Shown here in pieces: positions 1 through 8,733 of a stretch of DNA of 64,000 bases (the first letter of the stretch is position 1; each line of letters starts with the position of its first letter). The notes beneath the pieces are model-generated. The model did not search any database and was not told the DNA's origin. It was given only the letters and a program-made list of their open reading frames with translations. This DNA is from Ardenticatenaceae bacterium (GTDB lineage: Bacteria > Chloroflexota > Anaerolineae > Promineifilales > Promineifilaceae): NCBI GenBank assembly GCA_020634215.1, contig JACKCD010000003.1:1-64000 (forward strand). Direction: 5' to 3'. Both the position numbers and the translations under genes were made by a program.

Positions 1-251
1 GGATGAACCGGCCACTGCAAATCCAGCATCTCCGCCAACCGCGCATGGGGGCCACCAGGGGCAAATCCCCCCGCCAGCGTTGCCCCGGCATCAAAGCGAA
101 ACCCTTGGTGAAAAAAGGTGCCCGCGCAGCCGCCGGGATAAGTGTGGCCTTCAAGTACGGTGACGTGGTGACCGGCCTTGAGCAGCAGTGCCGCCGTCGT
201 TAGCCCGCCAATGCCAGCACCGATGATGAGGGTGTGTGGGGTAGTTTTCAT
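1..251 (-). CDS. NAD(P)/FAD-dependent oxidoreductase, N-terminal part (cut by window edge)
   Basis: The reverse strand reads from an ATG at 251 into a Rossmann FAD-binding start: hydrophobic strand, then GAGIGG, then an acidic residue closing the motif (VTVLEG) and a PGGCAG loop. This is the start of the phytoene-desaturase/carotenoid-isomerase-like FAD oxidoreductase family; the substrate cannot be told. Only about 83 residues are inside the window and the C-terminus lies beyond base 1. It follows a DUF1295 gene and an SRPBCC gene on the same strand with small gaps, so the three are probably co-transcribed. Similar FAD oxidoreductase/DUF1295 neighbourhoods occur near lipid-modification genes, which is only a hint here. 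Confidence 0.85.
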   Translation of the reverse strand, partial: MKTTPHTLIIGAGIGGLTTAALLLKAGHHVTVLEGHTYPGGCAGTFFHQGFRFDAGATLAGGFAPGGPHARLAEMLDLQWPVH

Positions 252-318
252 GTTTGCTAAATGGGACGCGGACGAACACAGACGAACGCGGATCAATCTG
301 CGAAATCGTGGCAGTGCT

Positions 319-1104
319 TCAGGTTTTCGGCCACCAGGGGAAAAAGGCGTTGGTTTGCGCCATGTAGGCTTCGTAACCCGGCTTGGTCTTGGTCAGGTTT
401 CGCTCCAGCAGGGCCACGCCGGAGACACGGAGGAGCAGGAAGGTCATGAGAACAGCACCGTAAATGGGCACAATGCTGCCGGCCGCCAGCGAAAACAGTG
501 CTAACCCCCACCAGACACAGGCATCGCCAAAGTAGTTGGGGTGGCGGGTGTAGCGCCAAAAGCCCGTTGTGAGCAGCTTGCCTTTGTTGGCGGGGTTGGC
601 CTTAAAACGGGCAAGCTGCCAGTCGCCTCCCGCTTCAAAGGTGAAGCCGATAAGCCACAGCAGCAGCCCCAGCCCATCCAGCAGGTTTAGCCCACCGCTG
701 AGCCGGTTAGCATATTGGGCACCAAGCAGCGGGGCGGAGATGAGCCAGGCCAGTATCCCTTGCAGCAAAAAGACCTGGAAGAAGCTAAACCACCAGTACC
801 GTTCTGCCCCATAGCGGCGGCGGAACTGCTGATAACGATAATCTTCGCCTTTGCCCCAGTTGCGCCACAGCAGGTAGAGTGACAGCCGTACCCCCCACAG
901 GGTTGTTAGCACGGTGACAAGCAGGCGACGGCTGGCGAGTCCTTCGCTGTGGCTGTAATAGACCCAGGCAGCGAGGACAAAAAGCAGCCCCCAGCAGATG
1001 TCTACGATACTGACGTTTTTGAGTGGGATGCTGAGCAACCAAACGGCCGTTACGACCGTCAGAATCCACAAAAATGCTAAGATCCAAGCGGTAAAAAAGC
1101 TCAA
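319..1104 (-). CDS. DUF1295 domain membrane protein (steroid 5-alpha-reductase-like)
   Basis: A 261-residue multipass membrane protein. It has several hydrophobic segments and, near residue 185, the motif GFWRYTRHPNYFGD, typical of DUF1295 and of the steroid 5-alpha-reductase/isoprenylcysteine methyltransferase fold, where this loop binds a nucleotide cofactor. Family members are thought to reduce or modify lipid-like substrates in the membrane; the substrate here is unknown. It lies 67 bp upstream of the FAD oxidoreductase and 94 bp downstream of the SRPBCC gene on the same strand, which fits a small lipid- or isoprenoid-related operon. Length and motif are normal for the family. Confidence 0.88.
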   Translation of the reverse strand: MSFFTAWILAFLWILTVVTAVWLLSIPLKNVSIVDICWGLLFVLAAWVYYSHSEGLASRRLLVTVLTTLWGVRLSLYLLWRNWGKGEDYRYQQFRRRYGAERYWWFSFFQVFLLQGILAWLISAPLLGAQYANRLSGGLNLLDGLGLLLWLIGFTFEAGGDWQLARFKANPANKGKLLTTGFWRYTRHPNYFGDACVWWGLALFSLAAGSIVPIYGAVLMTFLLLRVSGVALLERNLTKTKPGYEAYMAQTNAFFPWWPKT

Positions 1105-1198
1105 ACTCTGTTCTCCTTATGAAGAAAATGGGGTGCAGATAAACACGGATGAATCTGTGCAATCTGCGAAATCTTTGATTTTTTGGATGCTTGGCTGC

Positions 1199-1663
1199 TT
1201 ATGCTGCCTCATTGGCGACCAATCGCGCCACGTGCCGCCGCGTGATCCATTTCCGCGCTGTAAACAGTGCCCACAGCCCCGGCTTGTTAAACAGCAGCCG
1301 CGTGAAGAGGCCGCGCAGCCCGGCGTGATATTGATATTCGATATGCTCATGCACCTCGGTTAAGTTGGGTGCCAGAGCGCGGAAGCGGTGGGTGTGCTGC
1401 CAAAAGCGCATCGGCCCGCTGGCTTGGGTGTCGGTGAAGCCGCTGGGACTGACCTGGGTGTGAATGGCTTGCCAGCGCAGGGGAATGGGGCCAGCCCAAA
1501 TGGTGAAGTTGGCAACAGATCCTTCGCCCAGCGGCTCGAAGCTGTGGATTTGCACAAACATGGGCGGCGGGGTAAGCAGCTTGAGGATGCGAGTGTCGTG
1601 GTGGAAGGTGGAAACGGCCGTTTGTGGGGCGGCAACGGTAAAGCGATAATCAAATATTGGCAT
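1199..1663 (-). CDS. SRPBCC family (START-like) protein
   Basis: A 154-residue protein with the plan of a small SRPBCC/polyketide-cyclase-like ligand-binding protein: an N-terminal beta strand (FDYRFTVAAP), a helical LTPPPM segment, repeated amphipathic strands (FTIWAGPIPLRW, HEHIEYQYHAG) and a long C-terminal helix. Such proteins bind hydrophobic ligands in a deep cavity. It is the first gene of the apparent set SRPBCC-DUF1295-FAD oxidoreductase. The palindrome AAACGGCCGTTT occurs near its start and encodes the QTAVS stretch at residues 14-18. Assigned from fold pattern, with no catalytic residue to test. Confidence 0.8.
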   Translation of the reverse strand: MPIFDYRFTVAAPQTAVSTFHHDTRILKLLTPPPMFVQIHSFEPLGEGSVANFTIWAGPIPLRWQAIHTQVSPSGFTDTQASGPMRFWQHTHRFRALAPNLTEVHEHIEYQYHAGLRGLFTRLLFNKPGLWALFTARKWITRRHVARLVANEAA

Positions 1664-1693
1664 GGGCTTCCTGTTGGTGAAATTTAAGCAGAA

Positions 1694-2470
1694 TCAGACC
1701 AGTCGATCTACGAGACGTTTAACGGCCGTTTCAAACCCCTGATCTGGTAGAAAGTGCAGATGTTGACGACTCACAATCGCCGTCCGTGCCGCGAGATACG
1801 CTTCCAGCAGCCGTTTCATGTGCTGGCGGGTGGGGCGCGGCTGCTGGCCGTAATGGGCTTCCAGTAGGGCTTGGCGCGTTGGGTCTTCGGCTGGCAGGTT
1901 GAACAGCAGCGGCGGCAGCGTAAAATGAAGCAGTTCCAGATAGATGGTAAACGGCTTGCTCACGTCACCCCGCGCCAGCAGTCGCAGCGTGTCCCAAAAC
2001 ATCACCCAAAACCGCTCATCGAGTGCCGCCAACTCCTCCGCACTGATGCGCGGCTGGGGGATTGCCAATGTTTGTGACTGCGTCTGGAACTGTTCCACCC
2101 AGCCGTTTTTGTCCTTGATGATGCGAATGTCGGCATCCCAGGGGTTTGGAGACAGTGATTCCTGGCTTTCATAACGGTAATCCACTTTAGAGCCGTTGCT
2201 GTACAGGGCGATGTGAAAAAACGGCCGTACATGCACCGCATCAAACGACTTGGCTGGTACATAGGGCAGCACCGATTGGATAAATTCCCGGCGGCGCGGC
2301 CACGCCAGCTCGCGGCTGGTGTCGCTGTCAAAAATTAGAGCTACGTCCAGGTCAGAATAATCGTCGTCGCGCCGTTTGCCAAAGCTGCCGGAGAGAAAGC
2401 AGGCGGCAATGGCCGGTTCGCGCATCACGCGCTGCTGAAGGCGGGTAATCACTCGGTCTTGTTCAAACAT
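1694..2470 (-). CDS. Nucleotidyltransferase-domain protein
   Basis: A 258-residue protein whose residues about 24-46 read FLSGSFGKRRDDDYSDLDVA, the classic GS-(10-12)-DxD signature of polymerase-beta-like nucleotidyltransferases; the two Asp of SDLD would bind the catalytic metals. The rest is mainly helical and resembles the C-terminal helical domain of aminoglycoside adenylyltransferase-like or DUF4037-like proteins. Substrate unknown: it could adenylylate a small molecule or a protein. It starts 30 bp upstream of the SRPBCC gene on the same strand and may be co-transcribed with it. Confidence 0.82.
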   Translation of the reverse strand: MFEQDRVITRLQQRVMREPAIAACFLSGSFGKRRDDDYSDLDVALIFDSDTSRELAWPRRREFIQSVLPYVPAKSFDAVHVRPFFHIALYSNGSKVDYRYESQESLSPNPWDADIRIIKDKNGWVEQFQTQSQTLAIPQPRISAEELAALDERFWVMFWDTLRLLARGDVSKPFTIYLELLHFTLPPLLFNLPAEDPTRQALLEAHYGQQPRPTRQHMKRLLEAYLAARTAIVSRQHLHFLPDQGFETAVKRLVDRLV

Positions 2471-2480
2471 ATCTGGAGAA

Positions 2481-2539
2481 TTGGGGATTGGAGATTGGCG
2501 ATTGATGAACCTTCATAATCGCCAATCTCTAATCTCCAA
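2481..2539. repeat. GGAGATT-type heptamer hairpin, copy 1
   Basis: Left arm 2487-2503 (ATTGGAGATTGGCGATT) pairs with 2517-2533 with one mismatch. It sits just upstream of the nucleotidyltransferase gene. One of eight such GGAGATT/AGAGATT arrays between genes in the window. Confidence 0.85.
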
Positions 2540-2639
2540 CAACTTAATCATTCACACGTAGCAGACAAAAAACGCCTTTGCACATTATCAAGCGGGTCTT
2601 GTCCACTCATAGTAGAAGTATAGCGCAAAACAAAACCCT

Positions 2640-2668
2640 TTGCCCGTTGCCTGCTTTGCGACTATACT
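2640..2668 (+). promoter_or_regulatory. Sigma70-like promoter of the GT39 gene, probably leaderless
   Basis: TTGCCC (2640-2645), a 17-bp spacer and TATACT (2663-2668). The ATG at 2678 lies only 9 bases after the -10 box, so transcription would begin at or next to the start codon. No Shine-Dalgarno sequence precedes this ATG, which agrees with a leaderless message. Confidence 0.5.
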
Positions 2669-2677
2669 CGCCCAAAT

Positions 2678-3982
2678 ATGGCACTCGTTTTCCGCCTCTG
2701 GCAGCATCACAAAAATCGGGTTTTATGGGTTTTGCTCCTGCTGCTGGTGTGGGGTGCGTGGCTGTGGAACCTCAATCTGGGCGATCTCTCCTTCGATGAA
2801 TCGGCAACCTATTTTGTAGCTTATCGGCCGTTTGGCGAAATTTTGCATTATTTACGCGGCGCGGCGCATGAACACCCACCCGTTTATTATTTGCTCATTC
2901 GCGGCTGGATGGGTTTAACGGGTACCAGCGAATTTGCCCTGCGCTATTTTTCGCTGCTGGTCGGGATGTTGGTTGTGGCCGTTGGCGGCTGGCTGGGGCG
3001 ACTGGTGGGGCAGCGGGTTGGGGGAAAGGGGCGGTGGTTGGGGTTGATAACGGCCGTTTTTCTCGCAGTCACCCCCGGTATGGCCTTTTACGCCCGCGAT
3101 GCCCGCATGTATAGTCTCATGACGCTATGGGCCATGCTCGCGGCCGGGCTGCTGCTGCGCGATTGGCTGGAAGCCAACGCCTGGCCGCGCTGGACGGCCG
3201 TTTTTACCCTTGGTCTTGTCAACGGTCTAGGGCTTTTCACCCACTACTACTACCTTTTCTTCCTCATCGTCCAGCCGCTGCTGCTGTTAGCCAGCCGCCG
3301 TTGGCGACCCTTTTGGCTGTGGAGCGGCACACACAGCCTTCCAGCCCTGGTGGGGCTGGTCTGGCTCTGGTTCTCGTCCGGGCTGCAAACCATGCTCATT
3401 GCCACCTTTCGCGGCGCAACGCTCGGCCAGCCTTCCCTGCGCGAGATGGCGGCACTGCTGCGAAAGCTGCTCTCCAGTTCTTTTTCCACCCCACCCACCT
3501 ATTTTGTCCCTCTCGTTGTGCTGCTGCTGGCCGTAGGCATCTTGGTTGCCTGGCGGCGCGACTGGTTGGTAGGGCTTTGGCTGCTGCTGCTGCTCGTTGT
3601 GCCGCTGGTGGCAGCTTTTTGGGTGCCACGTGAACCCCAACCACGCTATGTGAATTATCTGCTGCCCTTTATTGCGCTAACGTTGGCTCAGACTGCCCAG
3701 CTACCAGACTATCTTTTGTCGCGCTGGCGGCGTGTGGGTGGCTTGCTGACCATGCTGGCGGTGGCGGCGGTGGCTTGGCTGCTGGCGATGGCAGGATTGA
3801 GGCCGGTATTAACGGCCGTAAAATCCCGCTACGGTGATGCCGTGCAGCTTGTTAGCACCCAACAGCGACCAGGGGATCAGGTGCTGTTTTATGGCCCGTG
3901 GCAGGAAATCCCGTTCCATTACTACAACCCCGGCAACATGCCCCCCATCACCCTATTGCCCCCTACGCCCCGCCGCTGCTAG
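2678..3982 (+). CDS. Glycosyltransferase family 39-like membrane protein (readable N-terminal part)
   Basis: The readable 434 residues form a GT39/PMT-like polyprenyl-phosphate-dependent glycosyltransferase: an N-terminal transmembrane helix, a luminal loop with the acidic FDESATYFVA motif, then EHPPVYYLL and about eight more hydrophobic helices with a YARDARMYSL loop, all typical of ArnT/PMT-like enzymes that transfer sugars from lipid-linked donors on the outer face of the membrane. The frame ends at 3982 only because of a frameshift near 3960: homologous sequence goes on in other frames to about 5440, so the true protein would be about 900 residues. A canonical promoter lies directly before the ATG at 2678. 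It is convergent with ahcY and its downstream neighbour. Confidence 0.85.
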   Translation: MALVFRLWQHHKNRVLWVLLLLLVWGAWLWNLNLGDLSFDESATYFVAYRPFGEILHYLRGAAHEHPPVYYLLIRGWMGLTGTSEFALRYFSLLVGMLVVAVGGWLGRLVGQRVGGKGRWLGLITAVFLAVTPGMAFYARDARMYSLMTLWAMLAAGLLLRDWLEANAWPRWTAVFTLGLVNGLGLFTHYYYLFFLIVQPLLLLASRRWRPFWLWSGTHSLPALVGLVWLWFSSGLQTMLIATFRGATLGQPSLREMAALLRKLLSSSFSTPPTYFVPLVVLLLAVGILVAWRRDWLVGLWLLLLLVVPLVAAFWVPREPQPRYVNYLLPFIALTLAQTAQLPDYLLSRWRRVGGLLTMLAVAAVAWLLAMAGLRPVLTAVKSRYGDAVQLVSTQQRPGDQVLFYGPWQEIPFHYYNPGNMPPITLLPPTPRRC

Positions 3983-5440
3983 ACGCGCGGCCACGGCTGA
4001 GCCGATTTGTTAACTGCTGCCGCCGTGCAGCGCTGTGGGTGCTGCCGACGGCAGTGGATACCGTGACCCAGACCATGTGGGCTGGCGATGGTTGCAACAG
4101 CTTGTGCCATACCGTTTGTGGCTTCCTGATGTTGCCCTGTGTTGCCGCCTTACCCGACCCTGCGCCAACAACGAGCTAGGGCTGGTTTTGGCGATGTGGT
4201 GCGTTGTTGGAACAGGTGGCGGTGGAGGGGAAGCAATTGCCGCCGGGGAAGCAGCGCGGCGGCTGTCGCTGTGTGGCACTTTTGCAGCCGCAGGTCGCCG
4301 CCTATTGCCCTGCAACTGTCGCTAGTGCAGGGGAGCGTCAGAGTGTGTGGCAAACAGCCGATTTGTGCTGAAAATGACGGTAGCCAAGCGACCATAGACC
4401 GGGAAGGGCTGCTGGTGCCGTCTGGTGCGCCCCTGGGGAATACTCGCTGCGGTGCGGCTGGTGGATGAGGCGCAGGGGGCGGTGCCCAGCTGGAGGGTCA
4501 GGAAACGGCCGTTGCAAACCATCGGATCACGGAGCCAATCAACCCGCCCTGTGTGGACGGCAGCAGCCACAACCGCTGCCTGCCGCCCCCTGGCCAGAGC
4601 ACCTGCATCACGCTAACGGGTGCTGAACCGGCCCGTTGAATTTTTCAGCCAGGCTACCCCATTCCCTTTGGCTACTGGCAGTCAGCGGCGGAACGGCTGC
4701 CTTCCAGCGTTGGAAATGCACCCTAAGCTTGTCGTCGCAGCCCCTTTGCCCGTTTAACAATCCATGTCGGAACTGTTTTGACGGGCAAAAAACAGAGCCG
4801 TTGGCTCCAGGTTATGCGCGCAGCAGTTGGTCAGCAAACGGCTGGTGTCGGTGCCGCTGGTGCTGTCGGTGTAAGCCGATGCGCCGCCTGGTTTGGTGAG
4901 TAGCTAGGTTGGAGTTGGTGGATATGAAACGCGGCTGAATTTGTGGACAACCCCCCGATGGCGACAATCAAATTCCTTTGTTTACCGCCACCATTGAGCC
5001 ACGCCCACGTTGAAGCGGCTCCCGGCCACCATGATGACCCCGCTACGCCGATTTTGGCAGTGAGATTGGGCTGCGTGGCTGCCGCGTGACGAAGCGTGCC
5101 TGCCCGGGCGAGCAACTACAAATTAGCTACGCCGCAGCGCATGCTCTTATCCAGCCCACCGAAATTTACGCCGTTTAACCACCTGGTTACGTCCACTGGT
5201 AAATGGTTGTCCAAGTAGACAACTGGCCGCAGGGTGGACAACTGCTTGGCTCCAACCGGTAACCAGCGATACATTATGGATGACTACACCCTCCATCCCG
5301 CTGATGCGCCACAGAGCCATACATCCCTCTATATCGGCTTTACACCGCCAAAGACGGTGCGCCTATTCGCCACCCTGGAAAACGGCGACCCGCATCCCTA
5401 CCGACCGCGTGCTAATCCCCGTGTCACGGTGGTAATAATG
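3960..5440 (+). pseudogene. Frameshifted C-terminal part of the GT39 glycosyltransferase
   Basis: No long frame is open, but successive pieces in different frames make one protein: PPYAPPLL near 3955, LWVLPTAVDTV near 4035, WLPDVALYRLTRPAP-like near 4120, ELGLVF-like near 4180, LRLVDEAQGA near 4455, DNPPDGDNQIPLF-like near 4945, then ADFGSEIGLRG near 5050, QVDNWPQGGQ near 5210, LYIGLYTAKDGA-like near 5335 and DRVLIPVT-like near 5410. These match the beta-rich C-terminal extension common on chloroflexotal GT39 proteins. Frame changes come every 30-100 bases. Because the same damage runs into ahcY, poor consensus sequence is more likely than gene decay. Confidence 0.6.
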
Positions 5441-6290
5441 GTAGGGGCAAAGCAAACAGGATTGACGCTGGTAACGCCACAAGCCTTTTCTTCCGGTTAT
5501 GCTTCTTGCATTGTAGACAGTTGCAGACAAGGGCGAACCAGCGCGGTGAAGGTTTCAGTTCACCCTGCGCTTTTCCACTGCTTCGCCCTACTATGGCTGG
5601 CAGCACGAATTTAGTTGAAGCAGCCGATGAGGGTGAACTGAGGACGGAGACGACACCGGGGGCAAAGTAAGCCGTCACCTGACCAGGGTGTAGCGTTGAG
5701 ATAGAGACGAACCCAGCAGACAACGGAGATGACAAGGGAGTACCCACAGGCTGGCCGTCCAGCCAAGACTAGCCGACAACGAGCAGGTTGCCATCGCGCC
5801 GGTGGTGTGGATGCTGATGAGCCAGTGAATGTTGATGAGGGCGAGGGCGGCGAGTTCAACGATGTTGAAATGAAGTGAGGGCATTGGAGCAGGGGAGGTA
5901 AATGGAAGAGGGTAATGAGGAAGTAGGCGAGGAGGGAGCAGAAACGGCCGTTATATAAGGTAATGCCGTTCCCCGTGTTGCTCATATTACGTTCCTTAAT
6001 CCGCCGTCCGCGCAGCAGATACAACACAAACGGATGGGGAGCAGCGACACCAAATGCCAGTGCCGCCAGCCAAACCCAGCAAAACAGCAGCGACCGCAGC
6101 CCCAACGCCAGCCCAGCGTGGCTGGCAAAACATTACCGGCAGGCTAACAATATTGGGTAGACCTGGCAAATTAACCAACCCGGTGCAGTTGGCGGCGTGG
6201 AAGTCGAGCGGACGCTTCATACTTGGTAGCACAATGGTACGTGGTGCGTGAACAAATTTGGCCCCGCCACTGCACCACACACCATTTCTA
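5440..6290 (-). other. Frameshift-dense stretch, possible minus-strand membrane protein
   Basis: Between the end of the GT39 homology and the end of ahcY no convincing intact gene is visible. On the minus strand, pieces from about 6140 down to 5690 are strongly hydrophobic: LLFCWVWLAALAFGVAAPHPFVLYLLRGRR (part), a palindrome-encoded NGRF, and FNIVELAALALINIHWL. Together they suggest one multipass membrane protein broken into frames. I cannot name it. It lies in the same 3.96-6.8 kb block that has frameshifts throughout. Confidence 0.35.
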
Positions 6291-7541
6291 TCAGGTACCT
6301 TCTTCCCAAGGATTCGGAATATTTCACCTGTGCATCGGTAGGCGTGTCAATCTTAATGCCATGAGTGCAACGAAGTGCAGCAATGGCTTGATCGATCTCA
6401 GCGGCACGGTGTAGACGCGGTTTTCAGCTTACCCCGGTTGTCCGGCCAAAATGTTGGCGGTAACCTTGTCGGCAAAAGCTCATATCCCATCGCACTGAAG
6501 CGATTGGCCTTCGGCAGCGGCCAGGTTGATGAATGACCTTCGCCTAGCAGGTTGACTTACGCCCGTCTTTGGTGAACTGTTCCACAAACGGCCGTACGCT
6601 GGGTCATCAATTGAAAGCTCACGCAGTCTCGGTTTTGTTGATTTCGATGTGAAAGTGGCGGAATTGCCAGCAAGCGCCCCATCTTTCATCACCTCAAAGT
6701 GGTGTTTTGTCCATGATATTGCATGTCGCCGGTGGGCGCTGGTGAAAATATCGCCAAAGGAGCCGCTTCCATCATTGGCATCACGCAGGAAGCCGTCATC
6801 ACCGCTTCCAAGCGCCTTCAGCGGATCTACTTCCGTGACAATGACGTTGCCGCCCAGCCCCCGCGCCCGCATGGCAATGCCCCGGCTGCACCAGCCGTAG
6901 CCGCCCACGACGACCACTTTCCCGGCGATGAGGTAGTTGGTGGCGCGAATCACGCCGTCCATGGTGGATTGGCCGGTGCCGTAGCGGTTGTCAAACATGT
7001 GCTTGGTCAGCGCGTCGTTGACCGCCATCATCGGGAATTCCAGCGCCCCATCTTTTGCCATCGCCCGCAGCCGGACGATACCGGTGGTGGTTTCTTCAGT
7101 GCCACCGATGACGGTGCTCATGGCATCGCGCCGGTCTTTGTGGATGGTGCTGGTGACATCGGAGCCATCGTCCATGATGATATGGGGCTTGTGGTCAATA
7201 ATGGCGTTAATGTGGTTGAAATAGGTCTGGTTGTCTTCGCCCTTGATGGCGTAGACGGGGATTTCGTAGTGGGCGACGAGCGATGCGGCCACGTCGTCCT
7301 GGGTGCTGAGCGGGTTGGAGGCGCACAGCACCACGTCGGCGCCACCGGATTGGAGGGCGACCATGAGGTTGGCGGTTTCGGTGGTGACATGCATACAGCC
7401 GCCGACACGCAGCCCGGCAAACGGCCGTTCTGCTTGAAACTGCTGCAACACGCCCTTCAAAACCGGCATTTCCTGCGAAGCCCACTCGATGCGGTGACGA
7501 CCGCCGGGGGCAAGGTCTACATTTTTAATATCAAATTCCAT
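6291..7541 (-). CDS. ahcY: Adenosylhomocysteinase (S-adenosyl-L-homocysteine hydrolase), 3' part frameshifted
   Basis: The enzyme splits S-adenosylhomocysteine to adenosine and homocysteine, using bound NAD. Residues 1-240 are clean: EWASQEMPVL, the HVTTETANL substrate motif, CASNPLSTQDDVAASL, DDGSDVTS, and the NAD loop GGYGWCSRGIAMRARG. From about 6815 downward the frame is broken, but shifted pieces still give EVMKDGALAGNSGHF-like, ELSIDDPAVRPFVEQF-like, VNLAAAEG-like, AGQPG and finally ESWEEGT with a TGA at 6291, so the gene has full length (about 416 codons). An unbroken frame runs 6480-7541 with a scrambled end. It follows the adenosine-kinase-like gene on the same strand, a natural SAH-recycling pair. 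Loss of this housekeeping enzyme is unlikely; sequence error is favoured. Confidence 0.88.
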
Positions 7542-7570
7542 CTGTTTTGATGCTCCTTCGTTTCTGTATT

Positions 7571-7665
7571 CGGTAATCGGTAATCAGTAATCGGTAATCA
7601 GTAATCGGTAATCAGTCAGGCCACTGTTTACTGATTACTGTTCACTGATTACTGGTTACTGGTTA
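7571..7665. repeat. GTAATC hexamer hairpin, copy 1
   Basis: Alternating CGGTAATC and AGTAATC units (7571-7615) face ACTGATTACTG-type units (7621-7660), making a long imperfect hairpin between the adenosine-kinase-like gene and ahcY. Related arrays occur at 33914, 61514 and 62752. Confidence 0.85.
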
Positions 7666-8611
7666 GACAATCTAAACGGCCGTTATCGTCAAAGTTTTCC
7701 CGATAGCGGGCGACGAACGCGATCGGCGTGAACGTGTGATTTTGTGTGCCGAGGTTTTCCAGCACATAGGTCGCGGCCAGGGCACCCATACGGCCGGCGA
7801 TGTCCCAGGGCAGGTCAAGCTGCATTCCGCGCATCAGCCCAGCGCGGTACGCATCCCCCGCGCCCGTGGGGTCCACAATGTGGCTGGGCGTAACGGCGGG
7901 AATCTGGAACACATCATTGTTGATAATCAGTGTCGAGCCTTCCGCTCCCCGCGTGACCAACAGACCGCCAACCCGCTCTAAAATTTGCGCTTCGTTCAGC
8001 CCCGTTTTTTCGCGGATCACCCCATACTCATACTCATTGACCGTCAGCAAAAAGCAGCCATCCAGCCCTTCACGCAAATCATCGCCCGACAACCGGGCAA
8101 TTTGCTGGCTGGGGTCATAGAGATAGGGAATTTGCAGCCGCTTGCATTCGGCGGCATAGGCCCGCATCGCGTCGGGGTCGTTGGGTGAAACGGTTGCCAG
8201 CCCGGTGGCGGGGGCGTGGGTGGCAAAGCTCAGTCCCTTGGCGTGGGACATCGCCCCGGTGTAGAAACTGGCGATTTGGTTTAAATTTTCGTCGGTGTTG
8301 ACAAAAAAGGAGGCGCAATACTCGTCCTCAATTTCGACAATGGCTGACGTATCTACGCCATGTTTTTCCAGCCAGTGGCGGTAGTCGCTGAAATCTTGCC
8401 CGGCGGTTGCCATGATGGTGGGGCGAGCACCCAGCAGAGCCAGGGTATAGGCGATGTTGGGGGCAGTGCCACCGCGCTGCCGCTTGAGCGAATCCACCAG
8501 AAAGCTGACGCTGATGTTATGCAGTTGGTCGGCAAGTAGCATGTCGGTGAACTTGCCGGGGAAAGACATTATATAGTCGTAGGCAATGGAGCCTGTGATA
8601 ACAATGTTCAT
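7649..8611 (-). CDS. PfkB-family carbohydrate/nucleoside kinase (adenosine kinase-like)
   Basis: A 320-residue ribokinase-fold enzyme. It has the N-terminal GG motif region (RGGTAPNIAYTLALLG) and the C-terminal PfkB signature DPTGAGDAYRAG, in which Asp is the catalytic base and GAGD forms the anion hole. This subgroup is usually annotated as carbohydrate kinase or adenosine kinase. Placement directly upstream of ahcY on the same strand supports phosphorylation of the adenosine released from S-adenosylhomocysteine, which pulls that reaction forward. The last residues (DDNGRLDCL) are encoded by the AACGGCCGTT palindrome and intergenic repeat sequence, so the C-terminus appears to have been extended into the repeat. 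Confidence 0.87.
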   Translation of the reverse strand: MNIVITGSIAYDYIMSFPGKFTDMLLADQLHNISVSFLVDSLKRQRGGTAPNIAYTLALLGARPTIMATAGQDFSDYRHWLEKHGVDTSAIVEIEDEYCASFFVNTDENLNQIASFYTGAMSHAKGLSFATHAPATGLATVSPNDPDAMRAYAAECKRLQIPYLYDPSQQIARLSGDDLREGLDGCFLLTVNEYEYGVIREKTGLNEAQILERVGGLLVTRGAEGSTLIINNDVFQIPAVTPSHIVDPTGAGDAYRAGLMRGMQLDLPWDIAGRMGALAATYVLENLGTQNHTFTPIAFVARYRENFDDNGRLDCLTSNQ

Positions 8612-8642
8612 GGATATGTGCGAAGGTGATAACCTGACGTTT

Positions 8643-8683
8643 TTGGAGATTGGAGATTAGAGATTATGAATCTCCAATCTCCC
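8643..8683. repeat. GGAGATT-type heptamer hairpin, copy 2
   Basis: TTGGAGATTGGAGATTAGAG followed by AATCTCCAATCTCC; a short-loop hairpin in the gap between the GT2 gene and the adenosine-kinase-like gene. Confidence 0.8.
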
Positions 8684-8733
8684 TGTACCGAAAGTCAGTT
8701 TATGCCCTTATTGCGTATTATTTGGTAATTCTC

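Noticed and set aside
5234..6105. Separate genes at 5234-5614 (plus) and 5611-6105 (minus)
   Set aside because: Their parts match other genes in shifting frames; they lie in the frameshift block and are chance frames.
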